In this document: positions 1 through 5,888 of the stretch, in pieces | How positions within the stretch are numbered: the first letter of the stretch is position 1 | Layout of the letters: each line of letters begins with the position of its first letter | Source of the DNA: Fidelibacterota bacterium | GTDB taxonomy: Bacteria > Fidelibacterota > BS150m-G59 | Direction of reading: 5' to 3' | Assembly (NCBI GenBank): GCA_016784265.1 | Contig: JADHUZ010000061.1 | Location: 1 to 7,445 of the forward strand | Length of the DNA: 7,445 nt | The notes under the pieces: generated by a model | Databases searched by the model: none | What the model saw: the letters and a program-made list of their open reading frames with translations, nothing else | Told to the model about the DNA's origin: nothing | Program-made: the position numbers and the translations under genes

Positions 1-445
1 TACAGAACACCAATTCGAGATTACCATCGTTATCCAAATCCCCGCCGCTGATGGAATAAATCCATCCGTCAATTGGCTCTTTGGACCATTCGAGCGTTTG
101 TGTATCCACATCAAACATTCGCATAGATGTCGTCGCTGCTACAGTATCTGTTCCGACAAAAAGTGCCTCCAAAGATGGATCGGAATCAGTTTGATATGTG
201 TCAAACAAAGAGTAGTAATGAAGATTTTCATCAGTTTCCACCCACGTAAGTTCCCAATCGTTCGTTCCGTCGTAAATGGCTGTTACATTATCTGTCGTTT
301 TGATCAATTCTGGAAAACCGTCTCGATTTAAATCAAAATGAAGATATCCGATTTCGGTTGGCCATTGTTCTGCTGTCCATTCAAAATCATATTGTCCATG
401 AATAATTATTGTCGCAATAAATAATATAATTAAATTAGATTTCAT
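1..445 (-). CDS. Exported protein with FG-GAP/VCBS-like motifs, N-terminal part (cut by window edge)
   Basis: The reading frame is open from an ATG at 445 down to the left edge, giving 148 codons with no stop. Residues 1-17 form a signal peptide (MKSN, then a hydrophobic run ending IIIHG), with likely cleavage before Q18. The mature part has two Asp-rich loops, DLNRDGFPEL at 38-47 and DLDNDGNLEL at 136-145. Their DxNxDGxxE spacing is like the calcium-binding loops of FG-GAP/VCBS beta-propeller repeats. It is also rich in Trp, Tyr, Asp and Thr, as surface or secreted proteins often are. A strong Shine-Dalgarno-like GGGGGA lies 7 nt before the ATG and supports this start. The gene is transcribed away from the rest of the window, so it is not part of the par/atp operon. 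The C-terminus lies outside the window, so I cannot tell whether it carries a secretion tag such as a type IX sorting domain. Function is unknown; a propeller-type adhesin or binding protein is a guess. Confidence 0.8.
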   Translation of the reverse strand, partial: MKSNLIILFIATIIIHGQYDFEWTAEQWPTEIGYLHFDLNRDGFPELIKTTDNVTAIYDGTNDWELTWVETDENLHYYSLFDTYQTDSDPSLEALFVGTDTVAATTSMRMFDVDTQTLEWSKEPIDGWIYSISGGDLDNDGNLELVFC

Positions 446-482
446 TAAAATTTCCCCCTATTCTATATTAATAAATTGCTGA

Positions 483-565
483 ACTCCCCCAAATATTCCT
501 ATTAACAAAACAGTGAAGATTACGACCGTCTCAAAAAGGAAATCTTTTCTAAATTACGGGGGAGT
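483..565. repeat. 8-bp inverted repeat in divergent intergenic region
   Basis: ACTCCCCC at 483-490 is matched by its exact reverse complement GGGGGAGT at 558-565, with 67 nt between the arms. The pair lies in the 135-bp region between the divergent exported-protein gene and the methyltransferase gene. A third C5 run at 454-458 is the ribosome binding site of the minus-strand gene, so G-rich runs are partly explained by translation signals. An operator or DNA-looping site is possible but unproven, and with G-rich arms chance is a real alternative. Confidence 0.35.
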
Positions 566-580
566 AAAACAAGGAAAGTT

Positions 581-1339
581 ATGCAAGAATCGGGTTACAA
601 GCATCCACATTTTTATGATGAAGTGTATAAAACGCTCAGGACGAAAGATATTTCCTTTTATGTGCGGCGAATGCAAAAAGCCAAACGAGTGTGTGAAATT
701 GGTTGTGGCACGGGACGAATCACAATTCCAGCTGCGCAGGCTGGCGCGAAAATTCACGCGATAGATCCATCCGAAAAAATGTTGAACCATCTGAGAGTGA
801 AAGCCAAAATGCACATGCAGGATGGAAGAATTACCACAGAATTGGCATCGTTTCATGATTTTGAGGAAAATGGATTTGATCTGATTGTAAGTCCATTTCG
901 TGCTTTCCAGCATCTGAATTCGATTGAAGCGCAAATCGATAGTTTATCGAATGTGAAAAAGAATTTGCTTCCCGGCGGGAAATTCATTTTTGATGTATTT
1001 GCGCCGAGTTATTTCAAGTTGGCTCATCCGCTACACGATGATATTGATGTTGTTTTTATTCATCCAATTTCCCAAAATCGTGTAGAGCGATATGCGAATG
1101 TGCATCCCGATTACGCGGCTCAAATCCTTCATATCCATTTTGTGTATGTTGAGTTGGACAAAGAGGGCTATCCGATATCCACACACGATGAATATCATAC
1201 GATGCGTTGGTTTCATCGATTTGAGATTGAGCATCTGCTGTTACGATGTGGATTCAAGATTGATGCAATTTGGGGTGATTTTGAATCTGGAATTGCGTAT
1301 GATTATCACAGTGGCGAAATGATAATTATTGCCCATTAA
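581..1339 (+). CDS. Class I SAM-dependent methyltransferase
   Basis: The 252-residue protein has a Rossmann-type methyltransferase fold. Motif I is EIGCGTGRIT at 39-48, which binds S-adenosylmethionine. The acidic end of strand 2 is D62 in AIDPSEKML. Strand 4 is DLIVSPFRAFQHL near 100-112, and LLPGGKFIFDVF at 129-140 is the usual post-motif segment before strand 5. The C-terminal half (about 143-252) is rich in His, Tyr and acidic residues and probably forms the substrate-binding part. AAGGA a few bases before the ATG at 581 fixes the start. Family resemblance is to small-molecule methyltransferases (Methyltransf_11/25 type); the substrate cannot be read from the sequence. It lacks the GxGxGxPG style of RsmG/GidB, the rRNA methyltransferase often found upstream of parA. 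A 102-bp gap separates it from parA, so it may be a separate transcription unit. Confidence 0.85.
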   Translation: MQESGYKHPHFYDEVYKTLRTKDISFYVRRMQKAKRVCEIGCGTGRITIPAAQAGAKIHAIDPSEKMLNHLRVKAKMHMQDGRITTELASFHDFEENGFDLIVSPFRAFQHLNSIEAQIDSLSNVKKNLLPGGKFIFDVFAPSYFKLAHPLHDDIDVVFIHPISQNRVERYANVHPDYAAQILHIHFVYVELDKEGYPISTHDEYHTMRWFHRFEIEHLLLRCGFKIDAIWGDFESGIAYDYHSGEMIIIAH

Positions 1340-1382
1340 TTTATCTTTTGGCTACATTTTTTTCAGTTGAATAATCCTGTAT

Positions 1383-1410
1383 TTGTTGGTAAATTTCCGA
1401 GATGTATTAT
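1383..1410 (+). promoter_or_regulatory. Candidate promoter for parA and the downstream operon
   Basis: In the 102-bp gap before parA, TTGTTG at 1383-1388 and TATTAT at 1405-1410 are separated by 16 nt, a workable sigma-70 arrangement (5/6 match at -10, 3/6 at -35). The same stretch also reads TTTG-N19-TATTATTTG, close to but one base off the Bacteroidota -33/-7 pattern (TTTG...TAnnTTTG). Its place, in the largest gap on this strand just upstream of parA, is the main support. No terminator hairpin is visible after the methyltransferase, so read-through from upstream is also possible. Confidence 0.35.
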
Positions 1411-1441
1411 TTGTTAAAATTAGCCTTTTTCGGGTGCTTCA

Positions 1442-2218
1442 ATGGCTAAAATCATCGTAGTGGTAAATCAAAAAGGTGGCGTTGGAAAGACAACCAGCGC
1501 TGTGAATATTGCTGCGGGTCTTGGTGCGATGGAAATTCCGACGTTGCTAATCGATTTGGATCCTCAAGCGAATGCGACGACTGGTTTTGGAATCCAAATT
1601 TCGGAAACGGAAACTTCGATTTATGAAGCACTTTTGGGGCATGAGGTGTTGGAAAATACAATTCTAACCACTTCGATTCGATATTTGGATATTGCACCGT
1701 CGAGTCAGCGTTTGGTCGGCGCCGAAGTCGAAATGGTGGGGATTTTGGGTAGAGAACAGATTTTGAAAAATGCAATAGAGCCAATCAAACAAAAGTATGA
1801 ATTTATTTTGATTGATTGCCCTCCTTCGTTGGGATTGTTGACTATCAACGCTTTAACGGCGGGAGATTCTGTGTTAATTCCGATTCAATGCGAATATTAT
1901 GCATTGGAAGGGTTTTCTCAATTATTAAATACGATTGGCATGATTCGGAAATCAATCAATCCCAGATTGGCGATTGAAGGTGTGCTTGTTACGATGTTCG
2001 ATAGCAGATTGAATCTCTCCAAACAGGTTACAGCCGAAGTTCGAGATTATTTTGGCGACAAAATGTATAAAACCATGATTAAACGGAATGTCAGATTGGG
2101 GGAGGCTCCGAGTCATGGAAAGCCGATTATTTTGTATGATGCGATGTCAACTGGTGCGCAAAATTACATGGCGTTAGTAGAAGAGATGTTGAATGGTCAA
2201 GAAAAAGTCGCTCGGTAA
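1442..2218 (+). CDS. parA: Chromosome partitioning ATPase ParA/Soj
   Basis: The protein is 258 residues, normal for the short chromosomal ParA (Soj) type without an N-terminal DNA-binding extension. Residues 9-18 (NQKGGVGKTT) are the deviant Walker A box with signature lysine K11 and nucleotide-binding K16. D38-P41 (DLDP, catalytic D40) is the A' motif, and D125-G131 (DCPPSLG) is Walker B. The family forms ATP-dependent dimers that bind DNA non-specifically; ParB stimulates ATP hydrolysis, moving the origin region or helping load condensin and control DnaA. The ATG at 1442 gives the canonical start right before the MAKIIVVVNQKGG strand. The only ribosome binding site candidate is a weak GGGTG. 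The 3' end overlaps parB by 26 bp, so the two are almost certainly translationally coupled. Confidence 0.97.
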   Translation: MAKIIVVVNQKGGVGKTTSAVNIAAGLGAMEIPTLLIDLDPQANATTGFGIQISETETSIYEALLGHEVLENTILTTSIRYLDIAPSSQRLVGAEVEMVGILGREQILKNAIEPIKQKYEFILIDCPPSLGLLTINALTAGDSVLIPIQCEYYALEGFSQLLNTIGMIRKSINPRLAIEGVLVTMFDSRLNLSKQVTAEVRDYFGDKMYKTMIKRNVRLGEAPSHGKPIILYDAMSTGAQNYMALVEEMLNGQEKVAR

Positions 2219-3068
2219 AGGTTTACGAGCACTAATCGGCGATGTGCCGGATCTTTATGACTCGAACGACGATAGTTTCGCGGTCGAATTGCCAATTGGT
2301 GAGATTTATCCAAATTCCAACCAACCAAGGAAAGAATTTAGTGATGATTCGATGACGGAATTGGAAAATTCTATCGCGGAAGTTGGTGTTTTGCAACCAA
2401 TTGCCGTAAAGAAAGTAGAAGCGGGTTATGAAATTATTGCTGGCGAACGACGCTGGCGAGCGGCAATGAAAGTTGGAATTTCGGTTATGCCGGCAATCAT
2501 TTTGCAGCCGCGGAATGATGCGGAACTGATGGAAATGTCGCTTATCGAGAATCTTCAGCGCGAAGATTTGAATCCAATTGAGCAGGCGGAAGCATTTCAG
2601 CAATTGTTGGATTTGTATGATTTATCTCAAGAAGAATTGGCAAAAAAACTGAGCAAAAGCAGAACATCGCTCACAAACACAATTCGTCTGTTAAATCTAC
2701 CACGAGAAATTCGTGAAAGCGTGAAAGAAAAAGTGATTTCCGCAGGTCATGCAAGAGCATTGCTCAGTCTATCACAGGAAGTTTTCCAAGTTGCGACATG
2801 GCGAAAAATTATCAATGGAAAATGGAGTGTTCGCCAAACTGAAGAGTATGTGAAAAATTTTAATCCTCAGTCGGAGAAAAAGAAAAAAACGCATCTGACT
2901 AAAGTAAGTGCGTATCAATTTTTAGAAGATGAACTGCGGGAAATAATTGGAAATCGAGTCAAGATAAAAAAGAAAAAAAAGGGCGGAGCAATCGAAATAA
3001 GTTTTTTCACCGAAGAAGATATGAATGAATTAATCCAGTATTTACGGAATTTTAATGAACAGCCATAA
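2193..3068 (+). CDS. parB: Chromosome partitioning protein ParB/Spo0J
   Basis: The 291-residue protein begins with LGKGLRALIG (7-16), the conserved N-terminal peptide that stimulates ParA. Then come the CTP-binding ParB/Srx boxes: NSNQPR at 41-46 and GERRWR at 84-89. ENLQREDLNP at 119-128 follows, then the helix-turn-helix near 144-168 that reads parS. The C-terminal dimerisation domain (about 235-291) matches the family pattern, with a Lys-rich linker before it and a second Lys run inside it. ParB is a CTP-dependent DNA clamp that loads at parS and spreads. The ATG at 2193 lies inside parA and has AGAAGAGA upstream; starting later would remove the ParA-interaction peptide. Lys codons in the C-terminal part form A-runs, with A5-G-A7 at 2877-2889 and A6-G-A8 at 2966-2980. 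No parS-like palindrome was seen in the window. Confidence 0.96.
   Translation: MVKKKSLGKGLRALIGDVPDLYDSNDDSFAVELPIGEIYPNSNQPRKEFSDDSMTELENSIAEVGVLQPIAVKKVEAGYEIIAGERRWRAAMKVGISVMPAIILQPRNDAELMEMSLIENLQREDLNPIEQAEAFQQLLDLYDLSQEELAKKLSKSRTSLTNTIRLLNLPREIRESVKEKVISAGHARALLSLSQEVFQVATWRKIINGKWSVRQTEEYVKNFNPQSEKKKKTHLTKVSAYQFLEDELREIIGNRVKIKKKKKGGAIEISFFTEEDMNELIQYLRNFNEQP
2966..2981 (+). other. Two in-frame A_AAA_AAG slippery-type heptamers inside parB
   Basis: In the parB frame the bases read as ata-aaa-aag-aaa-aaa-aag-ggc. This gives two X_XXY_YYZ heptamers of the A_AAA_AAG type, at 2966-2972 and 2975-2981, the same heptamer used for -1 frameshifting in E. coli dnaX. A slip at the second site would add about 15 new codons (through FFHRR) before a TGA, swapping the end of the dimerisation domain. 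I see no clear stimulatory stem-loop downstream, so this may simply reflect consecutive Lys codons. Confidence 0.3.
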
Positions 3069-3108
3069 AAATAATCTTTTGTCAAATATTTAAAGCGCAA
3101 TAAATTTT

Positions 3109-3921
3109 ATGCCTAAGAATTCCAGAAAAAGGAGCTATTACAGTATCATTTTTTTATCTGAATCTACAGATTTGTCACATAATTTGCGGATTCAGAGAGG
3201 GAATTTTTGGACAATGGTGTTTTTTCTCAGTTTGGTTTTTTGTGGGTTTATTTTTTGGACAATTTACAGTGTTCCGAAAGTCAAAGTAAGCAGTGAAATT
3301 TTGAATGATTATCAGCGAAAAACGGAAGAACTAAAACAGGTCGCAGATTTGATTGCTGAATTTGAAGGAATACGAATGCTTGATAAACACATTCGTGAGG
3401 TTCTTTTGGGAAGTTTAGAAGAGCATGCGAGTATGGAAGATATTTCAAATGAGGAAGGAATAGAATATTTTGAGAATGGTTCTATGAATCAAAAGTATGA
3501 CGAGGAACTACTTAATGTCCCAAATTCGTTGCCAGTTGTCGGATACTTGACTCAGGGATTTCAGACAAATTCCGACCCATTTTCTCAGGCGCATTTAGGT
3601 ATCGACATAATTGCTCCGGAAGGAGAAATGATTTATGCATCGGCTGGGGGTTTGGTGATTTTTTCCGGTGCTACAATTCGATATGGAAATTTGATTATTA
3701 TCGATCATTCGGACGGATTTTATTCATTTTATGGACACAACCGGCGGAATTTGGTGGCGACAAATATTTGGGTAAAAAGAAGCCAACCGATTGCGACACT
3801 CGGGAACACGGGGCAAAGCACAGGTCCGCATTTGCATTTTGAAATTTGGAAAGATGGAATTCCTGTGAATCCGACATCTTTGATACCGGCTTTGAAAAAA
3901 AGGGATATTTCTGGTGACTAA
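3109..3921 (+). CDS. Membrane-anchored M23 (LytM-type) peptidoglycan endopeptidase
   Basis: The protein is 270 residues. Residues 1-32 are a basic cytoplasmic tail, 33-53 a single transmembrane helix, and 57-100 a short helical, possibly coiled-coil stretch. An acidic linker (104-135) leads to the M23 domain (about 142-258). The zinc and catalytic set is complete: HLGID (H162, D166), YGH (H210) and HLHFE (H241, H243). It should therefore be an active metallo-endopeptidase that cuts peptide cross-links in the periplasm, not a degenerate activator. The tail has YSIIFLSESTDLSHNLRI, resembling the conserved segment before the anchor in many bacterial M23 proteins. It follows parB by 40 bp with no evident Shine-Dalgarno sequence, and its last codons overlap the bactofilin start by 8 bp. 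That coupling suggests the two work together, as bactofilin/M23 pairs do in cell-shape control (for example CcmA with Csd proteins in Helicobacter). A specific partner here is inferred. Confidence 0.93.
   Translation: MPKNSRKRSYYSIIFLSESTDLSHNLRIQRGNFWTMVFFLSLVFCGFIFWTIYSVPKVKVSSEILNDYQRKTEELKQVADLIAEFEGIRMLDKHIREVLLGSLEEHASMEDISNEEGIEYFENGSMNQKYDEELLNVPNSLPVVGYLTQGFQTNSDPFSQAHLGIDIIAPEGEMIYASAGGLVIFSGATIRYGNLIIIDHSDGFYSFYGHNRRNLVATNIWVKRSQPIATLGNTGQSTGPHLHFEIWKDGIPVNPTSLIPALKKRDISGD
3901..3916 (+). promoter_or_regulatory. Ribosome binding site and GTG start of bactofilin
   Basis: AGGGA at 3901-3905 lies 8 nt before GTG at 3914. There is no ATG at the beginning of the bactofilin frame, and this GTG places the conserved start of the beta-helix correctly. 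The signal sits inside the last codons of the peptidase gene, whose TAA is at 3919-3921. Confidence 0.7.
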
Positions 3922-4255
3922 AAAAAATAAAATTACAATAGGAACAATTATCGGTAGCGGCTGTAGAATTCAAGGCGATTTGACGGTAAATGGCATTGCA
4001 ATAATAAACGGCAAAATAACAGGTAATTTAACTGCTACAGGTTTTGTCCGGCTGGCGGAAAGTGCGATTGTCAAAGGAAATTTAACTGCTGAGTCAGCAA
4101 AAATCTATGGCGAAGTTAGCGGAAATTTGAAAGTGAAAAATCGTGTCGAATTGGGAAAAAATTCGCGGCTGGGCGGAGATTTAATCGCAAAACGCCTACG
4201 AATTGAAGACGGTGCTTTTTTTGATGGGAAATGCGACCTGTTGGATGACGAATAA
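3914..4255 (+). CDS. Bactofilin (polymer-forming cytoskeletal protein)
   Basis: The 113-residue protein is a compact bactofilin. GDL/GNL turns recur at 21-23, 37-39, 55-57, 70-72 and 88-90. This 15-18 residue period fits the right-handed beta-helix rungs of the family. The ending GAFFDGKCDL matches the usual terminal rung. The flanking tails are short (about 6 residues N-terminal, 6 C-terminal). Bactofilins polymerise without nucleotide at the inner face of the membrane and scaffold wall enzymes or, in Myxococcus, the ParABC segregation machinery. It is tightly coupled to the M23 gene upstream by an 8-bp overlap and overlaps the following atpZ by 11 bp. The start is GTG. The position between parAB and atp genes makes a role in shape or segregation plausible, but the sequence does not say which. 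Confidence 0.93.
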   Translation: MTKKNKITIGTIIGSGCRIQGDLTVNGIAIINGKITGNLTATGFVRLAESAIVKGNLTAESAKIYGEVSGNLKVKNRVELGKNSRLGGDLIAKRLRIEDGAFFDGKCDLLDDE

Positions 4256-4439
4256 AAATCAGTTTCAGCGAGCCGCGGGTGCAGGATACACAATTTTGGG
4301 TGCGTTGCTCGTTTTTGGGTTGCTCGGAAATTGGCTCGATGGGAAATTTGAGACTGGGAACAAATGTTTGATTGGCGGATTGTTTTTAGGTGTGATTGTT
4401 GGAATGTATGAACTTGGAAAATTTGTTTTTAAAAAGTAG
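4245..4439 (+). CDS. atpZ: AtpZ/AtpI-family small membrane protein
   Basis: The 64-residue protein has two transmembrane helices, near 11-31 and 41-60. The first carries the family pattern GxxGxxLD (G25, G28, L31, D32), followed by a Gly-rich second helix (G44, G45, G49, G53). This is the AtpZ type of F0F1-associated protein. In Bacillus, AtpZ together with AtpI is linked to Mg2+/Ca2+ uptake supporting ATP synthase. I chose the ATG at 4245, which overlaps the end of bactofilin by 11 bp. An in-frame ATG at 4203 would add 14 residues, overlap bactofilin by 53 bp and add no family-like sequence. The stop TAG at 4437-4439 overlaps the ribosome binding site of the next gene. Its location before atpB agrees with the assignment. 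Confidence 0.8.
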   Translation: MTNKNQFQRAAGAGYTILGALLVFGLLGNWLDGKFETGNKCLIGGLFLGVIVGMYELGKFVFKK

Positions 4440-4448
4440 GAAAAGTAA

Positions 4449-4721
4449 ATGATTTTGATGAACACATTGATTGCAGGGATTGGACTGATTTCCATTATTT
4501 TGGCAGTTCGATTTTTTAGCGATGCAACCGATAAAGATTATTTGAAATATCATTGGTTTTTACTTTTGATAAAATTGATTTTAGTTAGTGGACTTATTTT
4601 TGTTTTCACTTATGACCAAACAGGAAAGAAAATGTGGATTTTAAGCGGTGGAATCATTTTTGTTGTGTTCCATTTGATCGAGGGGTTTTTGGTTCAACAA
4701 ACAGTGAATAAAAAGGATTAA
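4449..4721 (+). CDS. Small membrane protein, probable ATP synthase protein I (AtpI-like)
   Basis: The 90-residue protein has three predicted transmembrane helices, at about 5-23, 35-54 and 62-82. Lys42 lies near the start of the second, and the third ends HLIEGFLVQQ. This order, with a Lys in the penultimate helix and a G-F near the end of the last, resembles the C-terminal three helices of AtpI/UncI, a c-ring assembly helper. It is shorter than E. coli AtpI (about 126 residues, four helices) and sequence identity is too low to be certain. AGGAAAAG at 4438-4445 precedes the ATG at 4449; an in-frame ATG at 4458 would cost only three residues. It ends 2 bp before the atpB start. The assignment rests on context and topology, and a lineage-specific Fo accessory protein is the alternative. 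Confidence 0.6.
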   Translation: MILMNTLIAGIGLISIILAVRFFSDATDKDYLKYHWFLLLIKLILVSGLIFVFTYDQTGKKMWILSGGIIFVVFHLIEGFLVQQTVNKKD

Positions 4722-4726
4722 TTTTG
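4713..4726 (+). promoter_or_regulatory. Ribosome binding site and TTG start of atpB
   Basis: AAGGA at 4713-4717 lies 6 nt before TTG at 4724-4726. The upstream gene stops at 4719-4721, inside this spacer. The next in-frame ATG falls well inside the protein, after the conserved N-terminal region, so TTG is the best start. Confidence 0.75.
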
Positions 4727-5542
4727 CACGAATCATTAGGCGACATAATTTTACATCATGTAACAAATGGGCTGGATCATCCGCTCGTTTCGTTACATTT
4801 CTGGGGCATTGATTTTTCGATAACAAAACATGTGGTGATGCTTTGGATTTCGGCGTTTTTGCTGACAAGCATTGCGATTTTGGCGACGCGTCGCTATCGA
4901 AAAAATATCGATGCACAACCGCGTGGACTTTCGCAGATTTTTGAAATGCTCATCGAATTTATCCGTGATGAGATTGTCAAACCTAACATTGGCACAGGCA
5001 AAGAAGCACGACTTTGGACTCCGATGCTCACAACTTTTTTTGCATTCATTCTGACTTGTAATTTTATCGGATTAATTCCATTTTTCGATTTTGTGCCGGG
5101 TGGCAGTTCGACTGTTACGGGCAATCTTTATATGACTGGTGCGTTGGCGGTTATCACATTTCTTGCGATTATTACCGCAGGAGTGATGAAACACGGTTTT
5201 ATCGGGCATTGGAAAAATTTAGCACCGCACGGCGTTCCGATTGCAGTTTTACCTCTGATTATTGTAATTGAAGTGTTCGGGATGTTCTTGCGACCGATTG
5301 TTTTGATGGTGCGACTTGGGGCAAATATGACGGCGGGGCATATTGGAATGATTGCGATTTTTGCACTGCCGATGATACTTTCTCAATTGCCACAAGGTGC
5401 GCAACTGGGCGTTGGATTTGTCGCAGTGCTACTGAACACAGGTATATTTTTTCTGGAAATCATCGTCTCTCTCGTGCAGGCGTATGTTTTTACATTGCTA
5501 TCTTCCGTTTTCATCGGAATGGCGATAAATCCGGAACATTGA
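4724..5542 (+). CDS. atpB: ATP synthase Fo subunit a
   Basis: The 272-residue multi-spanning membrane protein forms the proton half-channels beside the c-ring. The essential arginine is R197 in MVRLGANMTAGH, equivalent to E. coli R210. H206 stands where E. coli has E219, and E245 (FFLEIIVSLVQ) stands where E. coli has H245. This His/Glu swap is known in many other subunit a proteins, including mitochondrial ones. Q252 in SLVQAYVF matches E. coli Q252, and the end GMAINPEH resembles SMASEEH. Compared with E. coli there are about 13 extra residues between the arginine helix and the last helix. The gene begins with TTG at 4724, backed by AAGGA, 2 bp after the preceding gene. The N-terminus has LHHVTNG and HFWGI, with no signal peptide, unlike the longer subunit a of many Bacteroidota. 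Confidence 0.96.
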   Translation: MHESLGDIILHHVTNGLDHPLVSLHFWGIDFSITKHVVMLWISAFLLTSIAILATRRYRKNIDAQPRGLSQIFEMLIEFIRDEIVKPNIGTGKEARLWTPMLTTFFAFILTCNFIGLIPFFDFVPGGSSTVTGNLYMTGALAVITFLAIITAGVMKHGFIGHWKNLAPHGVPIAVLPLIIVIEVFGMFLRPIVLMVRLGANMTAGHIGMIAIFALPMILSQLPQGAQLGVGFVAVLLNTGIFFLEIIVSLVQAYVFTLLSSVFIGMAINPEH

Positions 5543-5556
5543 GAATTAAGAATTAA
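5543..5556 (+). repeat. Two tandem 7-bp repeats (GAATTAA) after atpB
   Basis: GAATTAA occurs at 5543-5549 and again at 5550-5556. It begins on the first base after the atpB stop codon (TGA at 5540-5542), and GATTTTT follows. It occupies the start of the 48-bp atpB-atpE gap. It makes no hairpin and is not part of the atpE ribosome binding site, which is AAAGGA at 5578-5583. Confidence 0.55.
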
Positions 5557-5590
5557 GATTTTTTGAAAACCAAAATGAAAGGAAAATGAA

Positions 5591-5884
5591 ATGACGAAAA
5601 TCAAATTACTTGCAATTATGATGCTTTCAACAGCAATGACTTTTGCGGCAGAAGGTGCCGCTGTGTTGCCGATTGGTAAACTCGGTGGTGCGATTGGTGC
5701 TGGATTGGCAGTTATCGGTGCTGGATTGGGCATTGGTAAATTTGCCGCTGCGGCAGCCGATGCAACAGCGCGTCAGCCAGAAGCGGCTGGTGATATTCGC
5801 TCTGCGGTGAATTTGCCACTCTTCTTGCTCGAAGGCGTTGCGATTATCGCTTTGATTGTCTGTTTGCTCGCAGTTGTTGCATAA
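5591..5884 (+). CDS. atpE: ATP synthase Fo subunit c
   Basis: The 97-residue protein is the ring-forming proteolipid, longer than the usual 70-80 because of a signal-peptide-like N-terminus (about 1-20, MTKIKLLAIMMLSTAMTFAA). Helix 1 carries the Gly-rich face GAGLAVIGAGLGIGK (36-50), the polar loop is ARQPE (60-64), and helix 2 is 74-97 with ion-carrying carboxylate E81 in LFLLEGVAI. The R61-E81 distance of 20 equals E. coli R41-D61. Position 48, aligned with the Na+-binding Gln of Ilyobacter, is Ile, and the two residues after E81 are Gly-Val rather than Ser-Thr. The ring should therefore carry protons, not sodium. AAAGGA at 5578-5583 supports the ATG at 5591 over the ATG at 5586, which is out of frame. 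Whether the leader is cleaved cannot be told from the sequence. Confidence 0.96.
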   Translation: MTKIKLLAIMMLSTAMTFAAEGAAVLPIGKLGGAIGAGLAVIGAGLGIGKFAAAAADATARQPEAAGDIRSAVNLPLFLLEGVAIIALIVCLLAVVA

Positions 5885-5888
5885 TTCG

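Noticed and set aside
534..548. AAAAG-GAAAT-CTTTT hairpin before the methyltransferase
   Set aside because: A 5-bp A/T-rich stem is too weak to claim and is expected by chance in this base composition.
1340..1441. GGCTA (1350-1354) and TAGCC (1421-1425) as a terminator or hairpin before parA
   Set aside because: The arms are only 5 bp with a 66-nt loop, and there is no compact stem followed by a T-run, so it is not a credible terminator.
4203..4244. Earlier ATG start for atpZ at 4203
   Set aside because: It would add 14 residues read out of frame through the bactofilin gene, without family resemblance; the start at 4245 fits the usual short overlap.
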